NCBI GenBank assembly: GCA_035552775.1
Contig: DASZKW010000058.1
Span: 1 to 7,691, forward strand
DNA from: DASZKW01 sp035552775
Lineage (GTDB): Bacteria > Actinomycetota > Acidimicrobiia > Acidimicrobiales > Palsa-688
Direction: 5' to 3'
Length of the DNA stretch: 7,691 nucleotides
In this document: piece after piece, positions 1 through 6,985 of the stretch
Position numbering within the stretch: the first letter of the stretch is position 1
How the letters are laid out: each line of letters starts with the position of its first letter
Program-made: the position numbers and the translations under genes
The notes under the pieces: generated by a model
What the model saw: only the letters and a program-made list of their open reading frames with translations
Database searches by the model: none
Told to the model about the DNA's origin: nothing

Positions 1-237
1 GTGCGATGGAATCTCTCGAGCTTGCCCTGGGTCTGGGGGTGGTAGGGCCGACCGTTGATCGGCTCCACCCCTAGGGCCCGCAGCCGTCGCTCGAACTCGA
101 CCACGGCGTGAATGAGGCGACCGGTGAAGCAGGTGCCGTTGAATGTCGCTCAGCACCTGGCGGGGCAGGCCGTAGCTCGGTGGGCCATCAGGCTCGGCTG
201 GCTGCTGGTCCCGTGGTTCTCCAGGATGCGCACAGTC
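1..237 (-). pseudogene. Decayed integrase-core (DDE) transposase, C-terminal part, cut by left edge
   Basis: Read on the minus strand, bases 180-145 give PSYGLPRQVLSD. After four extra bases (141-144) the reading continues in another frame as NGTCFTGRL, then VVEFERRLRALGVEP and NGRPYHPQTQGKLERFHR down to base 3. These are the hallmarks of the rve-type catalytic core of IS481/IS3-like transposases: the D-N-G segment with the second catalytic Asp, and the HPQTQGK-x-ER segment whose Glu (codon 17-15) is the third catalytic residue. The frame change falls exactly between the Asp and Asn of the DNG motif, so the gene is broken. Upstream, about 181-237, the match becomes vague and again needs another frame, so the 5' limit is uncertain. 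The rest of the domain lies off the left edge. No terminal inverted repeat can be recognised here. The family call is solid at the level of integrase-core transposase; the exact IS family is inference. Confidence 0.78.
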
Positions 238-285
238 GCACAGTGGGGGTCGTCCTCGTCGCTGTACGGTTAGGGAGCGCGACAC

Positions 286-292
286 GGGAGGA
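286..292 (+). promoter_or_regulatory. Shine-Dalgarno site of the WS/DGAT gene
   Basis: GGGAGGA lies eight bases upstream of the ATG at 301. This fixes the start of the acyltransferase and excludes the out-of-frame upstream reading that begins at 108. Confidence 0.8.
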
Positions 293-300
293 CGATCAGG

Positions 301-1782
301 ATGCAACGGCTCAGCGGATTGGACGCATCCTTCCTCTACTTCGAGACGCCTGCCAACCATATGCAGGTGTCGGCGATCATGATCTTTGATCCGTCGACGG
401 TGCCGGAAGGGTACTCCTTCGACCACGTCAAGGCGACCGTGGCCAGCAGACTTCACCTCGTGCCGCCGTTTCGCCGCAGGTTGATCCCTGTGCCGTTCAA
501 CCTGCACCATCCGGTGTGGATCGAGGACCCCGACTTCGACCTCGACTTCCACCTGCGCCGTATCGCTTCACCCGCCCCGGGAGGTCCACGCGAGCTGGCC
601 GACATCGCCGGGGACATCGCCGGCCGCCAGCTCGACCGAAACAAGCCACTGTGGGAGATCTGGGTCGTGGAGGGGCTACAGAACGGATACATCGCCACCG
701 TGTCCAAGATGCACCACTGCACGATCGACGGCGTCTCCGGCGCCAACATCTTGGTCCACCTCTTGGACCTGGCCCCCGACCCGGCCGAGACCGCATCACC
801 TCCGCCCGAGTGGAAGCCGGAGCACAAGCCCTCAGATCTAGAGCTCGTCGGCCATGCGCTGAACTCCCGCCTCCGCCAGCCAGCCCAGTTGGCCAAGATC
901 CTCCCCGACACGGCCGGGGCGTTGGCGAAGATCGTTCTTCGTCGCCGCGAGGGTGGCCCGAAGGGCGGCACGCCTCTGACCGCGCCCCGGACCTCGCTCA
1001 ACGCTGCCATCACCGCCCATCGAAGGGTGGCCTTCACCACTGTTCCTCTCGAGGAGGTCAAGGCCATCAAGAAGGCTTTTGGCACCACGGTGAACGATGC
1101 CGTGCTGGCCATCTGCGCCGGGGCCCTGCGGCGGTACCTCGACCAGGTGGGCGACGAGGTCGACAAGCCCCTGATCGTGACCGCCCCCATCTCGGTCCGT
1201 ACCGACGGTGACGATACAGACGCGGGCGCCAACAAGGTCTCGGCCATGTTCACCTCCCTGCCCACCCATATCGACGACCCGGTGGAGCGCCTTTACGCCA
1301 TCCACGAGTCCACCAAGGGAGCGAAGGAGGAACACAACGCCGTCGGAGCGACCATGCTCCAGGACTGGGCCGAGCTCGCCGCCCCAAACGTTTTCTCCCA
1401 GGCCGCTCGGTTGTACTCGAGGTTGAAGCTGGCCGAGCGCCATCCGGTCATTCACAACCTCGTCATCTCCAACGTGCCCGGCCCTCCGTTTCCCCTGTAC
1501 TTCGCCGGGGCCCAGCTGACCGCGCTGTACCCCCTGGGTCCCATCTTCGACGGCGCTGGCCTCAACATCACGGTGCTCAGTTACACCGACTCGATGGGCT
1601 TTGGCTTCATCGCCTGCCGGGAGCTCATGCCCCGGTTGTGGGATCTGGCCACGGCAGTCGGCAGCGCCAGCGCCGAGCTCGCCAAACGAGCAACCCAGGA
1701 AGCACGACCGCCGCGCCGCCGCGCACCAAGCGCATCGCCGAATCTGTCACAACCTCGATCACGATCCCGTCCTCACCAATAG
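301..1782 (+). CDS. Wax ester synthase/diacylglycerol O-acyltransferase (WS/DGAT)
   Basis: This 493-residue protein is a bifunctional acyltransferase of the bacterial WS/DGAT family. The family transfers acyl groups from acyl-CoA to diacylglycerol or long-chain alcohols, making triacylglycerol or wax esters at the inner membrane face and on lipid droplets. Visible family marks are the N-terminal LSGLDASFLYFETPANHMQV, PLWE at 116-119, the catalytic HHxxxDG as HHCTIDG at 138-144 (His139 as general base by family analogy), ND at 265-266 in the NDAVLAIC segment, and SNVPGP at 390-395. About 460-500 residues is the usual length. The last 30 residues are a basic Arg/Pro/Ser tail with no recognised motif, as is common in this family. 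The gene stands alone: a broken transposase lies upstream and a hairpin follows six bases after the TAG. Which substrate it prefers cannot be told. Actinomycetes often carry many paralogs, so I give no gene symbol. Confidence 0.96.
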   Translation: MQRLSGLDASFLYFETPANHMQVSAIMIFDPSTVPEGYSFDHVKATVASRLHLVPPFRRRLIPVPFNLHHPVWIEDPDFDLDFHLRRIASPAPGGPRELADIAGDIAGRQLDRNKPLWEIWVVEGLQNGYIATVSKMHHCTIDGVSGANILVHLLDLAPDPAETASPPPEWKPEHKPSDLELVGHALNSRLRQPAQLAKILPDTAGALAKIVLRRREGGPKGGTPLTAPRTSLNAAITAHRRVAFTTVPLEEVKAIKKAFGTTVNDAVLAICAGALRRYLDQVGDEVDKPLIVTAPISVRTDGDDTDAGANKVSAMFTSLPTHIDDPVERLYAIHESTKGAKEEHNAVGATMLQDWAELAAPNVFSQAARLYSRLKLAERHPVIHNLVISNVPGPPFPLYFAGAQLTALYPLGPIFDGAGLNITVLSYTDSMGFGFIACRELMPRLWDLATAVGSASAELAKRATQEARPPRRRAPSASPNLSQPRSRSRPHQ

Positions 1783-1788
1783 CCGAGC

Positions 1789-1818
1789 GTGGCGACGATG
1801 AGCGCATCGGGTCGCCAC
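1789..1818 (+). terminator. Hairpin just after the WS/DGAT stop, likely terminator
   Basis: GTGGCGAC (1789-1796) pairs perfectly with GTCGCCAC (1811-1818). Inside it GATG (1797-1800) pairs with CATC (1805-1808) around an AGCG loop, leaving a two-base GG bulge at 1809-1810. The structure starts six bases after the stop codon. There is no T run after it, so it would be a U-less intrinsic terminator, as often proposed for actinomycetes, or a 3'-end stabilising hairpin. The pairing is seen directly; the function is inferred. Confidence 0.6.
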
Positions 1819-1992
1819 CACGCAGAAGCGCTACTTGTGCAGCGAGCCAAGCACCTGCATTGGTCTATCGGTTCTAGACTGCGCCTGCTCCCTCGCTCTC
1901 AATGCTCGTCGAGATCATCGACTCGGTGGGTTGATCTATGAGTACAGCCGCTACATACTGCACGGCGCGGGGTCTTGGCACCGGGACACCGA

Positions 1993-2028
1993 GCTGCGGT
2001 CGCAGGCCGAAGCACCTGCGACCGCAGC
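1993..2028. repeat. Perfect 14-bp inverted repeat with 8-base loop
   Basis: GCTGCGGTCGCAGG (1993-2006) and CCTGCGACCGCAGC (2015-2028) are exact reverse complements around the loop CCGAAGCA. The stem is GC-rich and would be very stable in RNA or as a cruciform. It lies in the gene-free stretch between the convergent acyltransferase and phosphoesterase genes, about 210 bases past the acyltransferase stop and just before the enoyl-CoA hydratase relic. No T tract follows on either strand. It may be a bidirectional terminator, a dispersed repeat unit, or a remnant of a mobile element. Confidence 0.6.
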
Positions 2029-2095
2029 GATGGCATTGGAGCGGGCAAAACAGTCCTTGTGCAGGGCCTCTTCAGGAGCTGAAGTGCACCACTGC

Positions 2096-2349
2096 GGGCC
2101 CACAGCCCACGCCTTGCACCCAGACGTTCTGGACGCGGAGGTCATGGACCGCGCCCGTCCGCTGGCGGCGGGCCCCGCGTCACGTACAGGTACCTGAGGG
2201 AGAGCCTCAGCCGCGCCGCAAATGCTGAGCTCGGCGACTGTCTGGACATCGAGGCGACCCACCATATTCACACCGGACAGACCGAGGATCACCGCCAAGC
2301 CGCCCGAGCCTTCGTCGTGCCGCGCGAGCCCGAGTTTCGGGGTCGCTGA
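2096..2349 (+). pseudogene. Enoyl-CoA hydratase/isomerase relic, C-terminal third, frameshifted
   Basis: Two consecutive frames together spell the C-terminus of a crotonase-family enoyl-CoA hydratase. Bases 2117-2179 read HPDVLDAEVMDRARPLAAGPA. Bases 2179-2349 read VTYRYLRESLSRAANAEL, then GDCLDIEATHHIHTGQTEDH, then RQAARAFVVPREPEFRGR and a TGA at 2347-2349. Loss of one base near 2179-2180 (GCG-GTC-ACG to GCG-TC-ACG) fully explains the break. The pattern of a charged helix, an E-A-x-x-x-H-TGQTEDHR-x-AARAFV segment and a terminal P-x-FRGR is typical of the family's C-terminal trimerisation helix region. Only about 80 of the usual 260 residues remain. The oxyanion-hole and catalytic Glu parts are missing, and the segment before 2117 is already unrecognisable, so the 5' limit is approximate. 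Intact homologs act in fatty-acid beta-oxidation; this copy cannot. Confidence 0.75.
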
Positions 2350-2387
2350 TTCACCGATTAGCGGTGGCCCAGGCGGGGCGGCCCGTA

Positions 2388-3719
2388 CTACTGGCCGGTC
2401 GGGTCGGCGGCCATGCAGGCCGGCACCCCGGTCGGCACGGAAGCGGGGGTGAGGTTCGGGGGTGTCAGGAAGGCCGCACGGTGCAGGTCGAGACAGTCGA
2501 GCATGTTATTCGCGTTGGCGTCTCGCGCCGACAACGCCGGAAGGTTCCACTTCGTCTCGATCAGACGGAGGATCGACGTGTGGTCGTAAACGGTGTGGGA
2601 CACGAAGTTGGGCCTGGCCCACGGCGACACGACGACCGTCGGTACGCGGAAGCCGGTCCAGCTGTAGAGATCCCCGTAGGTGTCGCTGCCCACTGCCGGC
2701 ACGATCCCGTCGGGGCGGACGGCCGGCACCGGAGGCACGTGGTCGTAGTAGCCGCCGTGCTCGTCGAAGGTGAGGATGAGCACCGTGGAGCCCCACGCCG
2801 GGCTCTTCGTCACCGCATCGATGACCCGGTAGGCGTAGTAGGCGCCGGACTGTACATCCTGGGGGTTCTCCTCTGATCCCTCGAAGGACTCCGGGTCCAC
2901 CAGGCTGAAGAACGGAAGCGTCCCTCCGGCGCAGTCGGCGAAGAAGTCCGCCACCTGCACCACCTTGTCCGGGTTCTGCTCGACCACGTAGGGGAAGAGC
3001 CCGGCCGTGGGCAGGTCGGCGAAGTAGTCCTTCCAGCTGATGCCGAAGGCGTTGAGCATGTCGAAGATCGTCCCGAACCCCGACGGCCGAGGATCGGGGT
3101 CGGTCGGGGACGGCAAGGGATCGCTCACCTGGCCGAAGGCCGAGCCGGCGATGAGGAAACGTCGGTTCGGATAGGTCTGGGCCATCACAGAGCAGAAGTA
3201 GCGGTCACAGACCGGGAACGTCGATGCCAGCGCGTAGTAGTACGCCAGCTGCGCCTCGCCGTAGTAGTACATCGACTCCGGCCCGCACGCCTTCACGAAC
3301 CCGTCGTTGGCGCCGTAGTCCCAGGACCGGTGGCTGGCGTCCCAGCTCTGGCTGATCCGGTAACTGGCCTGACAGGTGGAGGGCGCGGGCAGCGAGCTGA
3401 CGGTTCCGCCACTGGCCGACGGGTTGGAGTTGGTGGCCTGGCCCGAGTCGTTGAAGGTAAGCCCGTCGACCCCTCGCCGGCGCAGTGCGCCGAGGTGGTT
3501 GTCGAAGGAGTGGTTCTCCATCATCAGCACCACCACGTGCTTGATCTGGGGGAACGACTCGGTGCCGGCGGGCAGCCGGGGGAACGGTCGTGTGCCAGGG
3601 CCCGCCGCCGCCGTCGACGAGGCGACGGCGCGGCTCTCGAGGACGGGGCCGGCGATCACCAAGGCGGTGCCGGCGGCGGCTCCTTTGAGCAGCGTGCGGC
3701 GGGAGATCTGGCTCGTCAC
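2388..3719 (-). CDS. Tat-exported phosphoesterase, phospholipase C/acid phosphatase family
   Basis: This 443-residue member of the phosphoesterase family (Pfam PF04185) includes bacterial phospholipases C and AcpA-type acid phosphatases, which hydrolyse phosphoesters outside the cytoplasm. The N-terminus VTSQISRRTLLKGAAAG has twin Arg at 7-8, a hydrophobic stretch to about 25, and an Ala-rich cleavage area near 30-40: a classic Tat signal. Family motifs follow in order: MMENHSFDNHLG with E68-N69 as likely metal ligands, AQTYPNRR with T182 as presumed nucleophile, ISWKDYFADLP at 227-237, FFSLVDPE at 270-277, TFDEHGGYYDHVPP with D319-E320 and H321/H327, and VYDHTSILRLIETKW at 377-391. The residue roles come from the family, not from data here. 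GTG at 3719 is chosen because the Tat motif begins there and because it forms a GTGA overlap with the upstream stop. The frame stays open to 4130, but that part is an out-of-frame shadow of the upstream gene. Phospholipid versus other phosphoester specificity is unknown. Confidence 0.92.
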   Translation of the reverse strand: MTSQISRRTLLKGAAAGTALVIAGPVLESRAVASSTAAAGPGTRPFPRLPAGTESFPQIKHVVVLMMENHSFDNHLGALRRRGVDGLTFNDSGQATNSNPSASGGTVSSLPAPSTCQASYRISQSWDASHRSWDYGANDGFVKACGPESMYYYGEAQLAYYYALASTFPVCDRYFCSVMAQTYPNRRFLIAGSAFGQVSDPLPSPTDPDPRPSGFGTIFDMLNAFGISWKDYFADLPTAGLFPYVVEQNPDKVVQVADFFADCAGGTLPFFSLVDPESFEGSEENPQDVQSGAYYAYRVIDAVTKSPAWGSTVLILTFDEHGGYYDHVPPVPAVRPDGIVPAVGSDTYGDLYSWTGFRVPTVVVSPWARPNFVSHTVYDHTSILRLIETKWNLPALSARDANANNMLDCLDLHRAAFLTPPNLTPASVPTGVPACMAADPTGQ

Positions 3720-4843
3720 CTGAAGACGCCCTTGGCGAAGGTCGAGCTGGTCGTGGAGGCATACCCCAGGCGAGGTACGCCGAAGGAATCCTCTATCGAG
3801 GCCAGAAGCGAGTAGTGGTTGTAGGGGGTGGCGTCGACGGTGCCGCCCTTGATGAACGGTGACAACAGCACCGCGCCGGTGCGGCCGCCGCCGGGACCCG
3901 TGATGCCCGGCAGGGGGGTGTCCGGGCCAGGCTGCTCGTTGCAGCACGCCGAGGAGTCGGACTGAGGACCATCGGACTCGTCGAAGGTGACCACCAGCAG
4001 CCCGTCGCGCTGGTAGGCGGGCGACGAGGTGATGCGTGGGACCCAGGTCGACAGGAAGCCGTCGATGTCGGCTAGGGCGCTCGCTCCGGAAGGCTGATTC
4101 GTGCAGGGATAGTCGTGGCCGTCCTCGCACAGGTTCGGGACGATGTAGGACAGGTTGGGCGTGGTGGATACGCGGGCTAGATCGGTCGCCAGACCGGTAG
4201 TTCCGGTGGGGGTGTGGCTCGGCAGGGCTCCGCTGGTCGAGCCCAAGGGCACGACGCGGCTGTCGCAGTAGGCGGCGTCGTCGATGATCGAGTGGAAGTA
4301 CACGAACGGGTCGTGGCGGGTGGCGTAGCCGTCACCCGCCGCCGCCGTCTGCGTGTGGTCCTGGCCGTTGAGGGTCGGGTGCCCGCACACCGGGGCCTCG
4401 CGCGTGGGAACGTTGCCCATGTCCTGCATGTAGCCCTTCCAGCTCAGCCCGTTCTCGCTGAGCTGGTTGGGGAGCGTCTGGACTTGCTCCGGGTAGACGC
4501 ACCCGGTTCCCACCGCCTGGCCGCCTACCGCCGGGCCGGTGCCGAGGAAGTCGTCGTAGTTCTGGCAGTCCGCCTGATTCTGAGGGTTGGGACCTTGCCC
4601 GCTTACCGTGGCGGTGTAGTTGTCGTTGCTCTCGTGGCCGGTGGCGTAGTACTTGCTGAGGAGAGCGCCCCTGGAGGGCAGCGTCCGGGCCAGGTACGGG
4701 TCGGCGGACGGGTTCCCAAAGGTGCTCGCGTAGCCCTTGTTCTCCAACACAATGACGAAGACATGGCCAATATGAGGCTTGGCGGAAAGCGAGGCACCGC
4801 TGGCGTTGGATGAGGCAACCAAGGCGACGTTGGCCAATGCCAA
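3716..4843 (-). CDS. Secreted alkaline-phosphatase-superfamily phosphoesterase
   Basis: From the TTG at 4843 this is 375 residues. It is a phosphoesterase-family protein distinct from its downstream neighbour. It begins its domain with HIGHVFVIVLENKGYASTFG (E34-N35 likely metal ligands), then NYTATVSGQGPNP (T79 or S81 possible nucleophile), SWKGYMQDM at 134-142, CEDGHDYPC at 239-247, LVVTFDESDG with D288-E289, LLSPFIKGG at 326-334 and YNHYSLLASIEDSFG at 341-355. Eight Cys suggest disulfides outside the cytoplasm. The start is a problem. The TTG gives a signal peptide without a basic n-region, while the open frame upstream to 4933 encodes TRPRLRPLAAAVGTVLALAN, which looks like the real n-region. 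No ATG, GTG or TTG occurs there. CTG (4927) or ATT (4906) would be needed, or an indel after the ATG at 4937. It overlaps the next gene by four bases and lies in the same frame as the propeller gene upstream. The substrate is unknown. Confidence 0.85.
   Translation of the reverse strand: MALANVALVASSNASGASLSAKPHIGHVFVIVLENKGYASTFGNPSADPYLARTLPSRGALLSKYYATGHESNDNYTATVSGQGPNPQNQADCQNYDDFLGTGPAVGGQAVGTGCVYPEQVQTLPNQLSENGLSWKGYMQDMGNVPTREAPVCGHPTLNGQDHTQTAAAGDGYATRHDPFVYFHSIIDDAAYCDSRVVPLGSTSGALPSHTPTGTTGLATDLARVSTTPNLSYIVPNLCEDGHDYPCTNQPSGASALADIDGFLSTWVPRITSSPAYQRDGLLVVTFDESDGPQSDSSACCNEQPGPDTPLPGITGPGGGRTGAVLLSPFIKGGTVDATPYNHYSLLASIEDSFGVPRLGYASTTSSTFAKGVFR
3729..3733 (-). promoter_or_regulatory. 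Shine-Dalgarno site inside the upstream gene, for the Tat phosphoesterase
   Basis: On the minus strand AAGGG lies nine bases before the GTG at 3719, within the last codons of the preceding phosphoesterase. With the GTGA stop/start overlap it supports translational coupling of the two genes and decides the start. Confidence 0.6.
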
Positions 4844-4933
4844 GACCGTGCCGACAGCCGCCGCGAGGGGGCGGAGACGGGGCCTGGTGAAGACGGCAGA
4901 ACTAATAGCCTCTGGTTCGCTAAGCAGCTGCCT

Positions 4934-6967
4934 TCATCCTGCTCGAGGTCCGGTCGTGAAGCTCCAGACCCCGTTGTTCCCCGGCGGGACGGTCGAGGGC
5001 CCAGCCGCCCCTTCGGACAGGCCAGAGCCGAGGAAGACGCTCGAACCGACGAGTGCCGCGCCCGACGCCGCCGGGGCTCCGAGAGGGAACGACCACAGCG
5101 GCAGGCCCGTGTCAGCGTCGTAGGCGGCGGCAGAGAAGCTTGTCGTCGAGGAGGCGAACACCACCCCGTTGCTGTAGGTGGTGGCCGCGTAGCTCGGCGT
5201 GGAGGGGGCCCGCCAGACGAGATGGCCCGTAGCTGCGTCGATGGCACTCACCGAGAGCAGGCGGGCGGGATCATTGGCCAGGCTGGGGTCGGGGCAGGCC
5301 GGCAGGAGCGGGAGACGCTGACCGGCCACACCTGAGCAAGTGGCGCCGGTGTCGTCCCCGTCGCCCGGCATTCGCACGCCGTCATCGGCGAAGGGCAGGA
5401 AGAGAGCAGAGTTGAAGAACGCCGCCGACCGCCCCTTTGCCTCGCCGAGCGACGGGCTTCCGATGAAGCCGCCGATGGCACCGACGACTTCGGGGGAGAG
5501 CTGGCCGGCCTGGGCGGCCTGGACGCCCCACACCTCGGTGCCGGACCCCTCGCAGAGGCCGTAGGCGTAGCCCGACTTCCCACCCTGGATGACGATCTTC
5601 GTAGTCTTGGCGCCCCGACCGCAGGAGCGACGGCCGGCGGGAAGATCAGCGGTCGGCACATCAGCGACGATCGAGGAGCCGCCGAAGTCGGTGTCGCCGG
5701 CGCCGCCCTCGTTGGATGAACCAGTGTTGTAGAGGTTGGGGGGTTCGAACCAGTTCCACGCTCGTACCCCGGTAACCGGGTCGAGGGCAAAGACCCCCTC
5801 GGTGTGGGCGTAGTCGTCATGGGCGTAGGTGGTGGCGGGGTTCGGATCGGCCCCGCAGTTGCCCGTGCCGAAGACCGCCAGCCCGTCCTTCGATGCTCTC
5901 CCCGTGGCCGTGATCTGCTTGGGAAACCACACCGGGTCAGTCGACGCAGCTGTGCCCACTGACTGGTAGGTGTTGTCGCCCCCGGGGTCGGTGAAGGTCG
6001 TGTCGAGGGACGGAGAGGACCAGACGTCGCCGCAGGCGTCGGCCCACGAAGTCGAGTTCTCGCCGATGCCGGGCACATTGGTCGTGGTGCAGTAGGGGTT
6101 GGCACTACCATCGCCGCAGCTGAGGGTGAGGGCGTCGGAGCCGCCGAACTCGGACGGGGTGAGGGTGACGTCACGCTCGGGTTCGTAGCGCCACAAGAGG
6201 GCCCCGGTGGAGGCGTTGAAGGCCTGGAGCCCGGTCACGCCGTGGCCGGCACCGGAGTTGTCGTCGGAGCCGACGAGGACCTCGGGCGGGTCGACGGCAG
6301 TGTCGACGACCGGTGACGACTCGACCTCGACGTTGTTCTTGGGACTGCCGGGGTCGACGTCCTGGGCCCATACGCAGGCACCGGTGGCGGCGTCGAGGGC
6401 GAAAAGACTGCCACCCCCACCGAAATACACCATGGCGTTGCCCGCCGCGTCGGTCACCTTCGGGGCGAAGGCCGCCGAGGAGGTGATGGCGCCGAAGCCG
6501 GCGCTGTGGGCGTCCGCGTAGGGGTCGGGCTGGTCCAAATAGCAGCTCTTGGGGGCGGTGACCGAGAAGCCCCATTTGGCGGCGCCCGTAGCCTGGTTTA
6601 GGGCGTGAAAGGCACCACTCGAGTCACCCACGTAGACACTGCTGTTGACGACGGTTGGCTCGGCGGTGACGGCGCCGGCGGTGGGGACGAACCACTCCGG
6701 GTGCAGGGTGGGGGTGACAGTGGGGCTCACGGTCGAGCAGCCCTCGGCCGTGTGGTGGGCGTCGTGCTGGTACATCGACCACGAGGCGGTGCACGGGCCG
6801 GTGGTCGCCGAGGCAACTCCGTTAGCTACGAATGCGACGTCAGCGCCTCCGCCCATGAGGACAGCCGCGAGTACGAGGGCCGTTATCACACGAGCGTGGC
6901 GAATCCGGCGGCGGCCATGGCGGCGCCTTACGGACGACGCGACGCGGTCGGCCTCCGAGTCGCTCAC
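4934..6967 (-). CDS. Exported PQQ-type beta-propeller repeat protein
   Basis: This 677-residue protein starts with a very basic segment (residues 8-26), followed by a hydrophobic stretch, about 27-53 (VITALVLAAVLMGGGADVAF onward, ending ASA). That is a long signal peptide or membrane anchor. The mature part opens with WSMYQHDAHHT, a common start of such propellers. Repeats of the form V-x-V-x-x-x-G-x-hydrophobic-x-A-x-x-x-x-TG-x-x-x-W recur at about 111-132, 179-200, 229-259, 391-404, 571-585 and 602-625, with weaker ones between, giving a seven- or eight-bladed fold. Such proteins may bind PQQ in dehydrogenases or, like BamB, only share the fold. I see no dehydrogenase signature such as a CC pair or cytochrome CxxCH, so a structural, sensing or ligand-binding surface role is more likely. 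A GTG start with a good Shine-Dalgarno site is chosen. It is the first gene of the minus-strand cluster. Confidence 0.88.
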   Translation of the reverse strand: MSDSEADRVASSVRRRHGRRRIRHARVITALVLAAVLMGGGADVAFVANGVASATTGPCTASWSMYQHDAHHTAEGCSTVSPTVTPTLHPEWFVPTAGAVTAEPTVVNSSVYVGDSSGAFHALNQATGAAKWGFSVTAPKSCYLDQPDPYADAHSAGFGAITSSAAFAPKVTDAAGNAMVYFGGGGSLFALDAATGACVWAQDVDPGSPKNNVEVESSPVVDTAVDPPEVLVGSDDNSGAGHGVTGLQAFNASTGALLWRYEPERDVTLTPSEFGGSDALTLSCGDGSANPYCTTTNVPGIGENSTSWADACGDVWSSPSLDTTFTDPGGDNTYQSVGTAASTDPVWFPKQITATGRASKDGLAVFGTGNCGADPNPATTYAHDDYAHTEGVFALDPVTGVRAWNWFEPPNLYNTGSSNEGGAGDTDFGGSSIVADVPTADLPAGRRSCGRGAKTTKIVIQGGKSGYAYGLCEGSGTEVWGVQAAQAGQLSPEVVGAIGGFIGSPSLGEAKGRSAAFFNSALFLPFADDGVRMPGDGDDTGATCSGVAGQRLPLLPACPDPSLANDPARLLSVSAIDAATGHLVWRAPSTPSYAATTYSNGVVFASSTTSFSAAAYDADTGLPLWSFPLGAPAASGAALVGSSVFLGSGLSEGAAGPSTVPPGNNGVWSFTTGPRAG

Positions 6968-6977
6968 GTCCCAGCTT

Positions 6978-6985
6978 CCCTCCCC
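6978..6985 (-). promoter_or_regulatory. Shine-Dalgarno site of the beta-propeller gene
   Basis: On the minus strand GGGGAGGG lies ten bases upstream of the GTG at 6967. It supports that start, which places the basic n-region immediately after it. Confidence 0.65.

Noticed and set aside
261..270. TACGGT as a -10 element of the acyltransferase gene
   Set aside because: It is only a loose match, has no -35 element, and sits about 16 bases before the Shine-Dalgarno site.
453..1265. Long minus-strand open frame opposite the acyltransferase
   Set aside because: It is a Ser/Arg-rich shadow of a high-GC gene, with no domain and no ribosome site. The plus-strand gene has all the family motifs.
1835..2197. 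120-codon plus-strand open frame in the convergent gap
   Set aside because: Only its last part (from about 2117) is meaningful, as part of the broken enoyl-CoA hydratase. The first part has no recognisable similarity and no ribosome site.
1951..2298. Minus-strand open frame of 115 codons in the convergent gap
   Set aside because: It lies antisense to the enoyl-CoA hydratase relic, whose plus-strand reading is far better supported.
3720..4130. N-terminal extension of the Tat phosphoesterase frame
   Set aside because: The extra residues are Arg/Pro/His-rich shadow coding of the upstream phosphoesterase. The Tat signal and GTGA overlap place the start at 3719.
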